A stretch of DNA of 30,816 bases from an uncultured Clostridia bacterium (GCA_934631055.1 CAKTXP010000011.1:1-30816); one strand, 5' to 3'; positions 8,780 to 17,379 are shown, counted from the stretch's first letter. The notes: generated by a model not told the origin, from the letters alone. Numbers and translations are program-made.

Positions 8780-8792
8780 TTGCAGTGTGCAA
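8780..8792 (+). promoter_or_regulatory. Palindrome TTGCAGTGTGCAA upstream of the importer promoter
   Basis: TTGCA-GTG-TGCAA is a perfect inverted repeat about 20 bases upstream of the -35. A second symmetric word, TTTGCAAA (8812-8819), overlaps the -35 itself. Together they look like operator half-sites for a repressor or activator of the transporter operon. The binding protein is unknown; the adjacent MerR regulator is one candidate. Confidence 0.35.
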
Positions 8793-8812
8793 CGAAAAGG
8801 AAAAAAGATTCT

Positions 8813-8841
8813 TTGCAAATTGTTACCAGATACGCTATAAT
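8813..8841 (+). promoter_or_regulatory. Sigma-A promoter of the ABC importer operon
   Basis: TTGCAA, 17 bases, TATAAT (8836-8841). Transcription would start near 8848, and AAGGAG at 8867-8872 precedes the TTG start at 8881. Confidence 0.75.
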
Positions 8842-8880
8842 AGATTAGATAAACAAAATTCGCAAAAAGGAGCGATTGCT

Positions 8881-10410
8881 TTGAGCGAGTATATTATTGA
8901 GATGCTGCACATCACCAAGGAGTTTCCGGGTATCGTCGCCAACGACGATATCACGTTGCAGCTCAAAAAGGGTGAGATCCACGCGCTGCTGGGCGAAAAC
9001 GGCGCGGGCAAATCGACCCTGATGAGCGTACTCTTTGGCATGTATCAGCCCGAGAAGGGCGAGATCCGGAAAAATGGCGAGGTCGTCCACATCAAGGACC
9101 CGAACGATGCGAACGCGCTGGGCATTGGCATGGTGCATCAGCACTTTAAGCTGGTCGAGGTCTTTTCGGTGCTGGATAACATCATCCTCGGCGTTGAGCC
9201 GACGGTGACGCCGTTTGGCTTTTTGCAGAAGGCGCAGGCGCGCCAGAAGGTCATGGAGCTGAGCGAGCGCTACGGGCTGAAAGTCGATCCGGACGCCATC
9301 GTTGAGGATATCACGGTCGGCATGCAGCAGAGGACGGAGATCCTCAAAATGCTGTATCGCGACAACGAGGTGCTGATCTTCGACGAGCCAACCGCCGTCC
9401 TGACGCCGCAGGAGATCGACGAGCTGATGAAGATCATGAAAGAGCTGACGAAAGAGGGTAAGTCCATCCTCTTCATCACGCATAAGCTCGACGAGATCAA
9501 AGCCGTTGCGGATCGATGCACCGTTTTGCGCAAGGGCAAGTATATCGGCACGGTGGACGTGGCGACGACCAGCAAGGAAGAACTGAGCGAAATGATGGTC
9601 GGGCGCAAGGTTCAGCTCGTCATGGAAAAGACGCCGATGCAGCCGGGCGAAAGCGTGCTGACGGTTCAGAATCTGACGGTCAAGAGCAAGAAGCACGATA
9701 AGCCGCTGGTCAACAACGTTTCCTTCAACGTCCGTCGGGGCGAAATCGTCTGTATCGCGGGCATCGACGGCAATGGACAGAGCGAGCTGGTCTACGCGCT
9801 GACCGGATTGATGAAATCGGACAGCGGAAAGATATTCCTGAACAATCAGGATATCACGCATATGTCTGTCCGCAAGCGCAACGAGGCGGGCTTGAGTCAT
9901 ATTCCGGAAGATCGCCACAAGCACGGTCTGGTGCTGGATTATACGCTGGAAAACAACCTCGTGCTTAAACGGTATTTCCATCCGGAGTTCTCCAAGCGCG
10001 GCTTCTTGCAGTTCGGCGAGATCCGCGAATACGCCGACGGGCTCATCGACCGGTTTGACGTACGAAGCGGACAGGGCGCCATCACCAAGGCGCGCAGCAT
10101 GTCCGGCGGCAACCAGCAGAAGGCGATCATTGCGCGTGAGATCGACCTGAGCAACGACCTGCTCATCGCTGTGCAGCCGACGCGCGGTCTGGATGTCGGC
10201 GCGATCGAGTACATCCGCAAGGCGCTGCTCGCGCAGAGGGATGCAGGCAAGGCTGTCCTGCTCGTCTCGCTGGAACTGGACGAGGTGCTGGAGGTGCCGG
10301 ATCGCATTCTGGTGATGTACGAAGGCTCTATCGTCGGCGAGCTGGACCCGCGCTATACGACCGCGAAGGAACTTGGTCTGTACATGGCGGGCGCTCAGCG
10401 CAACGTATAA
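8881..10410 (+). CDS. BMP/nucleoside-type ABC importer, double ATP-binding subunit, 509 aa
   Basis: The cytoplasmic ATPase that powers uptake through the two permeases encoded next. It carries two fused ABC domains, like NupO/YufO and the simple-sugar RbsA group. Domain 1 has Walker A GENGAGKST (K44) and Walker B with D168-E169 (IFDEPTAVL). Domain 2 has a GIDGNGQSE loop lacking the Walker lysine, the signature SGGNQQK, and QPTRGLDVGA; that asymmetry is normal in this family. TTG at 8881 was chosen because AAGGAG lies eight bases upstream and the length then fits the family. The open frame further upstream overlaps merR and the promoter. The substrate is probably a nucleoside or another BMP-lipoprotein ligand (family inference). 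Confidence 0.93.
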   Translation: MSEYIIEMLHITKEFPGIVANDDITLQLKKGEIHALLGENGAGKSTLMSVLFGMYQPEKGEIRKNGEVVHIKDPNDANALGIGMVHQHFKLVEVFSVLDNIILGVEPTVTPFGFLQKAQARQKVMELSERYGLKVDPDAIVEDITVGMQQRTEILKMLYRDNEVLIFDEPTAVLTPQEIDELMKIMKELTKEGKSILFITHKLDEIKAVADRCTVLRKGKYIGTVDVATTSKEELSEMMVGRKVQLVMEKTPMQPGESVLTVQNLTVKSKKHDKPLVNNVSFNVRRGEIVCIAGIDGNGQSELVYALTGLMKSDSGKIFLNNQDITHMSVRKRNEAGLSHIPEDRHKHGLVLDYTLENNLVLKRYFHPEFSKRGFLQFGEIREYADGLIDRFDVRSGQGAITKARSMSGGNQQKAIIAREIDLSNDLLIAVQPTRGLDVGAIEYIRKALLAQRDAGKAVLLVSLELDEVLEVPDRILVMYEGSIVGELDPRYTTAKELGLYMAGAQRNV

Positions 10411-10428
10411 GAAGAGGGGGAAAGCCAA

Positions 10429-11568
10429 ATGGACAAAAAGAGAGAATCGCTGGGCAGCCGTCTGGCGGGTTCCGAAGCGTTTCTGTCGGTGGCGGCCTCG
10501 CTGATTTGTATCGTCATCGGTCTGCTGCTGGGCGTCGTCGTGCTGGCGATCATCAACGCCGAACACGCAATCGGCGACGGTCTGCTGGTCATTTTGCAGA
10601 GCGGACTCAAGAGCCCGCGCAACATGGGTACGGTGCTGGCGAATGCCGCGCCGCTCATCATGACCGGTCTTTCGGTCGGTTTCGCGTTTAAGACGGGTCT
10701 TTTCAATATCGGCGCGGCGGGGCAGTATACGCTCGGCGCATTCGGCGCGCTGTACTGCGCCATCGTTTTGCAGCTTCCGTGGTATCTGTGCCTGCTGGCG
10801 GCGATGATCTTCGGCGCGGTCTGGGGCGCGATACCGGGTATCTTCAAGGCGTATCTGAACATCAACGAGGTCATTACCGCGATCATGTTTAACTGGATCG
10901 GCTTGTACATGGTCAACGATATCATGTACGGCAAGGGCAAGAGCCCGATGTACGATCTGTCCTCGACCAAGACATACAGCCTGCGCAAGGTTGCGCCGCA
11001 GGCGATGATCCCCGACTGCGGCATGAGCGACCTGTTCGGAAAGCTGCAATCCGTGACCATCGCGATCTTCATTGCGGCGGCGTTCGCGATCCTGGTCTAC
11101 ATCATCCTGAATAAGACGGCGTTTGGTTACGAACTGCGCGCGTGCGGCTTTAACAAGAATGCGGCGCGCTATGCGGGCATCAACGAGAAGCGCAACATCA
11201 TCCTGTCGATGATGATCTCCGGTGCGCTGGCGGGCGTTGGCGCAGGTCTGTACTATCTCTCGACGGTCGCGGAATGGAATCCGCAGGTCTCCACCGCGCT
11301 TCCGGCGATGGGCTTCAATGGCATCAGTACGGCGCTGCTCGCCTGCTCGAACCCGATCGGCACGATCTTCTCCTCGCTGTTCATTTCCTATATCACGGTC
11401 GGCGGCACGAAGCTCTCGACACAGTATTACAGCAAGGAGATCGCCGACGTCATCACGGCGCTCATCATTTATCTCTGTGCATTCTCGCTGATGTTTAAGA
11501 CCAAGATCCGCGCGCTGCTCTCCGGCAGGGCGAAGCGGGTCTCCGTCGGGAAGGGAGGGAACGACTGA
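10429..11568 (+). CDS. BMP/nucleoside-type ABC importer permease 1, 379 aa
   Basis: An integral membrane subunit of the BPD_transp_2 permease family (NupP/YufP-like), with about eight to ten hydrophobic segments. It begins with a short basic cytoplasmic tail and a first membrane helix (about residues 25-45). Family-typical stretches include GLSVGFAFKTGLFNIGAAGQ, the coupling region GYELRACGFN and ISGALAGVGAG. It forms a heterodimeric channel with the next gene product and docks on the upstream ATPase. It starts 18 bases after the ATPase stop, with an AGAGGGGGAA ribosome binding site, so the genes are co-transcribed. The end overlaps the next start by one base (TGATG), which implies translational coupling. 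Confidence 0.92.
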   Translation: MDKKRESLGSRLAGSEAFLSVAASLICIVIGLLLGVVVLAIINAEHAIGDGLLVILQSGLKSPRNMGTVLANAAPLIMTGLSVGFAFKTGLFNIGAAGQYTLGAFGALYCAIVLQLPWYLCLLAAMIFGAVWGAIPGIFKAYLNINEVITAIMFNWIGLYMVNDIMYGKGKSPMYDLSSTKTYSLRKVAPQAMIPDCGMSDLFGKLQSVTIAIFIAAAFAILVYIILNKTAFGYELRACGFNKNAARYAGINEKRNIILSMMISGALAGVGAGLYYLSTVAEWNPQVSTALPAMGFNGISTALLACSNPIGTIFSSLFISYITVGGTKLSTQYYSKEIADVITALIIYLCAFSLMFKTKIRALLSGRAKRVSVGKGGND

Positions 11569-12488
11569 TGTTTCTTCTGCTGAAATACACGCTCCTGTAT
11601 ACGGTCGTTTTGATGATGGTCGCGCTGGGCGGCATGTTCTCCGAGCGCAGCGGCATCATCAATATCGCGCTGGAAGGCATCATGGTCATCGGCGGTCTGA
11701 TCGGCGTTATCGCCATTCAGATGATGCCCGCCGGTTCGAGCGCGTTCTCCATCGTGCTGGTTTCCATTCTCGCGGCGGGCATAGCGGGCATGATTTATGC
11801 GGCGCTGCTGGCGTTTGCGTCCATCAACCTGAATGCAGACCAAACGATCGGCGGTACGGCGCTGAACCTGCTGGCTACCGCGCTGGCGATGGTTATCGCC
11901 AAGGGCGTCAACCATTCCGCGTCCGCCAAGCTGGATTACAGCAACCGAGCGTTTATCTATGAATTTGGTTCGCTGACGGTGAACGTGTTCCTGTTTATCG
12001 GCATCGTTGCGCTGATTCTGTCGTACATCGTGCTGTATAAGACGCGGCTCGGTCTGCGTCTGCGGGCATGCGGCGAACATCCGCAGGCGGCGGACAGCGT
12101 TGGTATCAACGTCTACAAGATGCGCTATATCGGCGTCCTGATTTCCGGCGTGCTGGGCGGCATCGGCGGCATGGCGTATATCATTCCGTCGGTCTCGAGC
12201 TGGAATTTTGAGGTCGGCGTTTCCGGCGCAGGCTTCCTTGCCTTGGCGGTCATGATCTTCGGACAGTGGAAGCCGTTTAGGATCTTCTTTGCGGCGGTAT
12301 TCTTTGCGCTGTTCAAATCGCTGGCGAACATCGCAAGTTCTATCCCATTCCTGGCGGACTTGGGCTGGACGCAGAACATGTACAACATGATTCCGTTCAT
12401 TGCCTCGATGATTATTCTGGCGTTCACGAGCAAGAAGTCCCGCGCACCGAAGGCGGAAGGCATTCCGTACGACAAGGGGTCGAGGTAA
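11568..12488 (+). CDS. BMP/nucleoside-type ABC importer permease 2, 306 aa
   Basis: The second integral membrane subunit of the importer, BPD_transp_2 family (NupQ/YufQ-like). It shows the family signatures GGMFSERSGIINIALEG near the start, GLRLRACGEHPQAADS as the coupling region and ISGVLGGIGGMAY. Its ATG overlaps the stop of permease 1 by one base; GGGAGGG at 11553-11559 (AAGGGAGGGA) serves as the ribosome binding site. It is the last gene of the operon. The substrate-binding lipoprotein that normally accompanies these three genes is not present upstream or downstream, so it must be encoded elsewhere. Confidence 0.92.
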   Translation: MFLLLKYTLLYTVVLMMVALGGMFSERSGIINIALEGIMVIGGLIGVIAIQMMPAGSSAFSIVLVSILAAGIAGMIYAALLAFASINLNADQTIGGTALNLLATALAMVIAKGVNHSASAKLDYSNRAFIYEFGSLTVNVFLFIGIVALILSYIVLYKTRLGLRLRACGEHPQAADSVGINVYKMRYIGVLISGVLGGIGGMAYIIPSVSSWNFEVGVSGAGFLALAVMIFGQWKPFRIFFAAVFFALFKSLANIASSIPFLADLGWTQNMYNMIPFIASMIILAFTSKKSRAPKAEGIPYDKGSR

Positions 12489-12502
12489 CGCGGAGGACGG
12501 AG

Positions 12503-12560
12503 GGGAACGTTGGGCTGCCGCCCAAACCCGCCTGAGGGATATTATCCCTCAGACTCCCAT
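12503..12560 (+). repeat. Structured palindromic element, copy A
   Basis: Two perfect hairpins sit in tandem: TTGGGC/GCCCAA with a TGCC loop (12511-12526) and CTGAGGGA/TCCCTCAG (12533-12552). They are enclosed by an outer GGGA/TCCC pairing, giving a three-way-junction fold. Copies B (12667-12730, minus) and C (23211-23270) have the same layout with different bases in both arms. The motif GGAACGTTGGG and the tail CTTCGC (12566-12571, just past this span) are shared with copy B. The family resembles REP-like intergenic palindromes of Clostridia; its function is unknown. Confidence 0.7.
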
Positions 12561-12593
12561 CTTTGCTTCGCAGAGGTTAAAAACAGTATGTAT

Positions 12594-12634
12594 TAAAAAA
12601 TCCTTCGATGGTTTACCATCGGAGGATTTTTTTA
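12594..12634. terminator. Bidirectional intrinsic terminator between the importer operon and the VTC gene
   Basis: TCCTTCGATGG pairs with CCATCGGAGGA (one G-U) around TTTA. It is preceded by a run of A (12595-12600) and followed by TTTTTTT. It can terminate the plus-strand importer operon and the minus-strand CotH-DUF4956-VTC operon. Confidence 0.8.
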
Positions 12635-12666
12635 GATGACTTTCTTAAAACAGGCGCGAAGCGAAG

Positions 12667-12730
12667 AAAGGGTGCAGGGAACGAAGTTCCCTGCCGAGGG
12701 CTTGGGGCGAGAAGCCCCAACGTCCCCCTT
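12667..12730 (-). repeat. Structured palindromic element, copy B (inverted relative to A)
   Basis: On the minus strand it reads CCCTT-side outer stem, then TTGGGGC/GCCCCAA (12702-12720), then GCAGGGAAC/GTTCCCTGC (12674-12694), with AAGGG/CCCTT closing the structure. It shares GACGTTGGG and the TTCTTCGCTTCGC tail with copy A, and it reaches the stop codon of the VTC gene. Copies A and B face each other around the terminator. Confidence 0.7.
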
Positions 12731-13421
12731 AATACTCCTTGTTTTCGTATCGCCTGCACCAGGTGTACTTGCTTACCGCGCTGCGCTGCGCCGTCACGCC
12801 GCTGAGAATGGCTTGCATGTACGTCGGCAGGAACTCGTCGTACTTGACCTCCAGAACCTCCACTGGATCATCAAAGACCGGGTAGGTCGGGATGTTCGGG
12901 TTAAACATGTCCGTTTGATAAAGTCCGGTGCGAATCTGCTTGTCGAACGTGATGCGTACTTCCTCAGCAGGATGGATATAGGCTTCGCGCACATAATCGA
13001 CGATGACTACGGGCCTCAGAAGCCGCGTCTTCATCTCACGATAAACGTCGTGCAGAAGCGGATGACGCATGCGCTGCAAGCCTTCCGGGTCGCCTGCAAT
13101 CAGCTGGTCGGCGAGGTCGCGGGGGATGGAGACGGATTGCTTGGAAATCAGGTCGCCATATTTGCTCTTGCATTCGAGCTTAATGACCTTGTCGCTGAAA
13201 TTATAGATGCGGATGCGGTATTTCTTTCGATTTCCGACGCCGGCGATTTTCTCTTCCAGAGCATCGTCGTTGATGGTGTCAAAATACAGAGAACGGATGT
13301 GGTATTCATGCCCCTGATCGAGCTTCATCAACGGCGCAAGCGAATTGCGCAGGACGGTCAGTTCCGCAGGCGTAATGAAGTATTTCAGCTCATGCCGGAG
13401 CGGAATGTTGCGGATAATCAT
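12729..13421 (-). CDS. VTC-domain (polyphosphate polymerase-like) protein, 230 aa
   Basis: A small cytoplasmic protein made of one VTC domain (PF09359-like, triphosphate tunnel metalloenzyme fold). In yeast this domain makes polyphosphate from ATP. The tunnel-type alternating charged strands are visible: RHELKYFI at the start, RSLYFDT, KYRIRIY, KLECKSK, VIVDYVREAY and the late VLEVKYDEFLP. No membrane segment is present; the membrane part is probably supplied by the DUF4956 protein encoded nine bases upstream. ATG at 13421 is preceded by AAGGAG. It is the last gene of the CotH-DUF4956-VTC operon. This trio recurs in many bacteria; its joint job is unknown, and polyphosphate synthesis here is inference. 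Confidence 0.87.
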   Translation of the reverse strand: MIIRNIPLRHELKYFITPAELTVLRNSLAPLMKLDQGHEYHIRSLYFDTINDDALEEKIAGVGNRKKYRIRIYNFSDKVIKLECKSKYGDLISKQSVSIPRDLADQLIAGDPEGLQRMRHPLLHDVYREMKTRLLRPVVIVDYVREAYIHPAEEVRITFDKQIRTGLYQTDMFNPNIPTYPVFDDPVEVLEVKYDEFLPTYMQAILSGVTAQRSAVSKYTWCRRYENKEY

Positions 13422-13430
13422 AGAGGCTCC

Positions 13431-14105
13431 TTAGTTGCCCGCTTCGGACTGGCAGGCGATCAGCGTTGCGTTGTGTACGCCTTCGGTATCCATCAGCTTG
13501 TTAACGATGTCAAAGCGCTCGCGAAGCTGAACTTCGACGGTCAGTTCTACGCCGCCGGGGGTCACGGTCTTGCTGCGCAGGCGCTGAACCTTGATGCGGC
13601 GGATGAAGTCCATGACTTCGGCTTCCGCTTCCGCGTCGTAGTGCGTGACGAGCAGGAAGGTATTCGGCGTGCGCAGGCGGAAGAACGCCAGCGCCAGCAT
13701 CGCGATGGAGATGCCCGCGACGACGACCAGCGCGATGGTATACAGTTCCGCGCCGAGCAGGATGCCCATCGTCAGGCTCCAGAACATGTAAGCCGTGTCC
13801 AGCGGGTCTTTGACGGCGGTGCGGAAACGGACGATGGACAGGGCGCCGACCATGCCCATGGAGAGCGCGATGTTTGACTTAATGCACATGACGACCGGCG
13901 TGGTAATCATGCAGAGCATGATGAGCGTGTTGGCGAAGGAAGGGGAGAAGAGCACGCCGCGGAACGCCTTGCGATAGACCAGCGCAATGATCACGCCGAC
14001 GATAAAGCCCATCAGCAGGGCAAGAACCATCTTCATGGGGGTCAGGCTTGCCATCTGCTGGGCAAACCACTCGGTGACGCTTGCGTCGTTGATCATGTTT
14101 TTCAT
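13431..14105 (-). CDS. DUF4956 family membrane protein, 224 aa
   Basis: An integral membrane protein with about four hydrophobic segments: roughly residues 25-43, 57-76, the SMGMVGALSIVRFRTA region near 85-98, and two closely packed helices at about 105-142. A soluble C-terminal domain follows (about 145-224). SIVRFRTAVKDP is the most family-typical stretch of DUF4956 proteins. These proteins commonly sit beside VTC-domain and CotH genes, as here, suggesting that they anchor or channel for the VTC enzyme (inference). GGAGG lies nine bases before the ATG. The gap to the VTC gene is only nine bases and to the CotH gene 34 bases, so one operon is likely. Confidence 0.85.
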   Translation of the reverse strand: MKNMINDASVTEWFAQQMASLTPMKMVLALLMGFIVGVIIALVYRKAFRGVLFSPSFANTLIMLCMITTPVVMCIKSNIALSMGMVGALSIVRFRTAVKDPLDTAYMFWSLTMGILLGAELYTIALVVVAGISIAMLALAFFRLRTPNTFLLVTHYDAEAEAEVMDFIRRIKVQRLRSKTVTPGGVELTVEVQLRERFDIVNKLMDTEGVHNATLIACQSEAGN

Positions 14106-14139
14106 GGGTCGATTCCTCCAATATTTAATGCTTCATTTC

Positions 14140-17100
14140 TTACTGATACTCAGCCGGTATCTCCGGACATGGACCGAAGTAGGATTCCATTTCCGCGTCG
14201 CTCAGCCCGAAGAAGGATTGGATATCCAGCCAGACAAAGTGAGGTCTGCGGTTCATAATGCGCACGGCGCGTTCGCAGCGCGTGATCCAGTAGTTGTATG
14301 CGCCGGTTCCGTTCTTCGGCACGTCGAAACTGACCTTGGCGGGCATTTCTGCCGCCCAGCGTTCGCTGTGCATCTGCATTTCCGGCTTGATCTGCGCCGT
14401 CATTTCATAGAAGAGCGAGACCATGTTCTCCGTCGTTAAGACGGTGTTGAACAGTTCGGCGTAGCGCTTCAGGAACTTGTCGCGGTACTCCGGAACCTGT
14501 ACCAGTCTGCGCACGAATACGGTCGATTGAATCTTCTCGTTGCCCGCGCCGTTTTCGTTCATGTAGTAGCTGACGCAGCCGGTGGCGTATTCCTTGCCGC
14601 CGCTCTTATAGGTGGCGTTGAACAGCCCCCAGTCCATATCGAATACCAAATAGCGCCATTTGCCGTCGCCGGATTTCGTATTGCGGTAGAAGCGGACGTT
14701 GCCCGGGTCGGTATTGCCGTAGAACGATTCAAAGATGTAGTAATCGAACATGTTGTCGATATCGAAATTGGCTTCGATTTCGGCGAGCAGTTCAGGGTCG
14801 TTGTTCAAATCGGCATTCTTGACCTTGTTGTAGAGCGCCTTATAATCCGCGTTCGAGCCCTGCTTGACCTGTGAGGAGGAAAGACCGTCGGATTGCAGCA
14901 GGTCGATATCGTCTGCATTTGCCCAGCCTTCGTGCTGCGCAATCATGTCTACGCCTGCGCGCTCACGCATGTTGTAGTGACCCCAATACTGACCGTTGAT
15001 ATAGACAATAACGGGTTTCCAGGATTGTGTGGCAAGCGTGCTGCCCGATTGGTCGATGAGCCGCGCTTCCATACCGTCGAGTACGCGGGTATACAGACCA
15101 TCCTGACCGCCGTTGCGCAGGACGAAGCTCTTATACGTCGTAAAGGAGCGGTCGTCGAACAGCGCGTAGTCAAACTCGCTCTTGCCAAACTGACCATCCG
15201 CCTTGATATACAGGCTTTTCTGCGGCATATCCAGCGAATACTGACCCATGACGCGGAAGCGGATGCCCTGAGAGATTTGCAGCTGACCGTTTTCGTCGGA
15301 GTATTCCACCCAGCCGCTGAACCAGTTCTTTTGACCAAACGTGGCTTTTTTGAACCACGGGCGGTCATTGACGTTGGGATCAATATTCGGGCCATAGGCA
15401 AACGCGCCGTATTCTTCGTTGGTCAGATTATCCGGGTCGGTCGTCAGGCAGACGACCGGCATGGTATGGTAGACCGAGATGAGATAGGTCTGAGAGATAA
15501 CCTGAGAAGCCTCTACGCCGTCGCGGAACGCGCGCGCGCGGATGACTGTGTTGCTCTCGACCTCGATGGGTCCGGTATAGAGGGGAGAGGACTCGGTCGG
15601 TTCGGTGCTGTCGAGCGTATAGCGGACGGTGCTGTTTGCCGGAACGTTGATGGTCACGGCGTTTTCGCCCGTCAGCGGACGTTCGTACAGACCGCCGACG
15701 ACGTTGAACGTCGGCGCTTCGGCGTAACCCGTGAAGCCCTGCCCGTTCGTTTCGCCGGGGGTCGGGTCGGAATAATAGAAAAGACCCGCCTGACCGAGCG
15801 TTCTGCCGTAGGAGGTATCGTCATAAAGCTGAGGAACGACAACTTTGTCGAGAATCTCGCCCGTCGGGGTGGACAGGCATACGGTTTCACCCGACTTTTT
15901 CAGGTTGAAGTTCGTAAAATAATAAACGCCGTTCTTGGTCGTCTGTGTCGTATCGCAGTAGATGACCAGGTAGCTGTTGTTTTCAATCGTAATATCCGGA
16001 AATTGCCATTTGCGCGGTTTTTTAATATTATCGGACAGACCGTAGCCCTTGAGGTTTACGGCCTGTCCGCTCATGTTGTAGATTTCGATATAGTCGTAGT
16101 AATAGTTGACGTTCGGTCCGTGTGTGCTTTTGTTGCCGGTCATGACCTCTGTGATATACAGTCCGGAGGTATTGGCGAGGCAGAGCGACGTATCCATCGC
16201 GGTCATGCCCGCGCGGGTATTGGGAAGCCCCGGCGTGGGCGATGTAAAGACCTTGAAGCTGCCGTCGCCTTCCTCGTCGCGTCCCCAGGAGGTATCCGCG
16301 GAGAGCAGGTCGTAGGTCACCATATCGACCATGCGCCCCTGAATATCGGAGAGGATAACCGTTTCGCCGTTAGAGCGGAGCTTGAAGTTGGCATGGGGCC
16401 AGCTGCCTTCCGCGGCGGCGCGATCCTTCTTGGAAGCGAAAACGACGAAATAGCCGTTCGGCTCGATGACGCTGCCCTGCGGGAAACGCCACTTGACCAG
16501 CTTATCCGTGCTGTCGCTGAGCGCGTAGTTGGACAGGTCGATAGTCTGGTTTGTCGTGTTGTGGATCTCGATCCAGTCGGGATAATCGCCGTCCTCGTCC
16601 TTGAGCGTAGTGATGGAGGAAGCACAGATCTCGTTGATGACCAGCGCGCCGCTCTGCAGAACCGTGCTTGCGCGGAACGCGGCGTAGCCTTCCTGCGTGT
16701 TTTCGTATCCCGGCGTATACTGGTCGGTGATGATGTAGTCGTTGCCGCCAATCCAGGTGTAGCTCATGTTGTAATCCATCGCAGGGATGTCCAGCTCCTG
16801 AAAAGCGATGCCGTCGCTGCCGAAGAGGAAGAGCTTATCGCCCGCGGAGGAGAGCTTGAATTTGGCGTGGAGCGTTTTGCCCGCCTCGTTCTGCGTGCTG
16901 TCGGAAGCGAAAACGATGACGTGTTCGCCCGCGGCAAGCGTCATACTCGGAAAGACGAAAGTGATTTTATCCGCTCTATCCGAAAGACCGTAGCCCCCGA
17001 TGTCGATCGGTTCGGAACCCGTGTTGGTGATCTCCACCCAATCCGGAAACGCGCCTGTTTCATCCGGAAACGCACTGCGGTTGGAGGACATGGCTTCCGT

Positions 17101-17328
17101 GACGCGCAGGTTCGTGTTGCCGCTGGAGACCGCCGTCTCTTCGATCTGCGTGCCGGATACGTTGGCGGCAGGAGTCTGTTCGGTCTTTGGCGCAAAAAAG
17201 ATGAGCAAAACGACCGCGACGCACAGCACGATCAGCAGCGGCAGCGTGCCGCGCGGCGGCTTGACGCGTTTGATGGCGCTGCGCTTTCTGCGCGGCGGAC
17301 TGGTATTTTTCATCCGGTTGGAATACAT
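14140..17328 (-). CDS. Membrane-anchored CotH-kinase protein with three lamin-tail domains, 1062 aa
   Basis: A large surface protein. It has a basic N-terminus, one membrane helix (about residues 29-47), then three lamin-tail-type Ig domains starting near 75 (TEAMSSNRS), 229 (INEICASS) and 390 (ITEVMTGN), each with a W/Y-[VI]-E-I core and GLSD/ALSD. A chitobiase-type Ig module follows (about 540-615, YTLDSTEPTESS), then a CotH kinase domain (about 622-1040). The kinase-like motifs are NGQYWGHYNMRER and DMDWGLFN (D897, D899). CotH proteins are atypical protein kinases, first known from Bacillus spore coats. ATG at 17328 is used because AAAGGAAG precedes it; a TTG six codons upstream lies before that site. 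First gene of the operon with DUF4956 and VTC. Confidence 0.9.
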   Translation of the reverse strand: MYSNRMKNTSPPRRKRSAIKRVKPPRGTLPLLIVLCVAVVLLIFFAPKTEQTPAANVSGTQIEETAVSSGNTNLRVTEAMSSNRSAFPDETGAFPDWVEITNTGSEPIDIGGYGLSDRADKITFVFPSMTLAAGEHVIVFASDSTQNEAGKTLHAKFKLSSAGDKLFLFGSDGIAFQELDIPAMDYNMSYTWIGGNDYIITDQYTPGYENTQEGYAAFRASTVLQSGALVINEICASSITTLKDEDGDYPDWIEIHNTTNQTIDLSNYALSDSTDKLVKWRFPQGSVIEPNGYFVVFASKKDRAAAEGSWPHANFKLRSNGETVILSDIQGRMVDMVTYDLLSADTSWGRDEEGDGSFKVFTSPTPGLPNTRAGMTAMDTSLCLANTSGLYITEVMTGNKSTHGPNVNYYYDYIEIYNMSGQAVNLKGYGLSDNIKKPRKWQFPDITIENNSYLVIYCDTTQTTKNGVYYFTNFNLKKSGETVCLSTPTGEILDKVVVPQLYDDTSYGRTLGQAGLFYYSDPTPGETNGQGFTGYAEAPTFNVVGGLYERPLTGENAVTINVPANSTVRYTLDSTEPTESSPLYTGPIEVESNTVIRARAFRDGVEASQVISQTYLISVYHTMPVVCLTTDPDNLTNEEYGAFAYGPNIDPNVNDRPWFKKATFGQKNWFSGWVEYSDENGQLQISQGIRFRVMGQYSLDMPQKSLYIKADGQFGKSEFDYALFDDRSFTTYKSFVLRNGGQDGLYTRVLDGMEARLIDQSGSTLATQSWKPVIVYINGQYWGHYNMRERAGVDMIAQHEGWANADDIDLLQSDGLSSSQVKQGSNADYKALYNKVKNADLNNDPELLAEIEANFDIDNMFDYYIFESFYGNTDPGNVRFYRNTKSGDGKWRYLVFDMDWGLFNATYKSGGKEYATGCVSYYMNENGAGNEKIQSTVFVRRLVQVPEYRDKFLKRYAELFNTVLTTENMVSLFYEMTAQIKPEMQMHSERWAAEMPAKVSFDVPKNGTGAYNYWITRCERAVRIMNRRPHFVWLDIQSFFGLSDAEMESYFGPCPEIPAEYQ

Positions 17329-17370
17329 GAATTGACTTCCTTTCAAGATTCGACAAAAATAGCCTATATC

Positions 17371-17379
17371 AGTATATCA
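17371..17379 (-). promoter_or_regulatory. Extended -10 promoter of the CotH-DUF4956-VTC operon
   Basis: The minus strand reads TGATATACT (TG-A-TATACT), about 45 bases upstream of the CotH start. No strong -35 is seen. Confidence 0.5.

Noticed and set aside
8638..8880. Upstream extension of the importer ATPase frame
   Set aside because: It overlaps merR and the promoter. The TTG at 8881 has a well-spaced AAGGAG and gives the family length.
8845..11049. Long antisense frame across the ABC importer genes
   Set aside because: It spans two real genes and a promoter, with composition typical of antisense frames.
17329..17346. TTG start six codons upstream for the CotH protein
   Set aside because: It would include the ribosome binding site AAAGGAAG as coding sequence; ATG at 17328 fits better.
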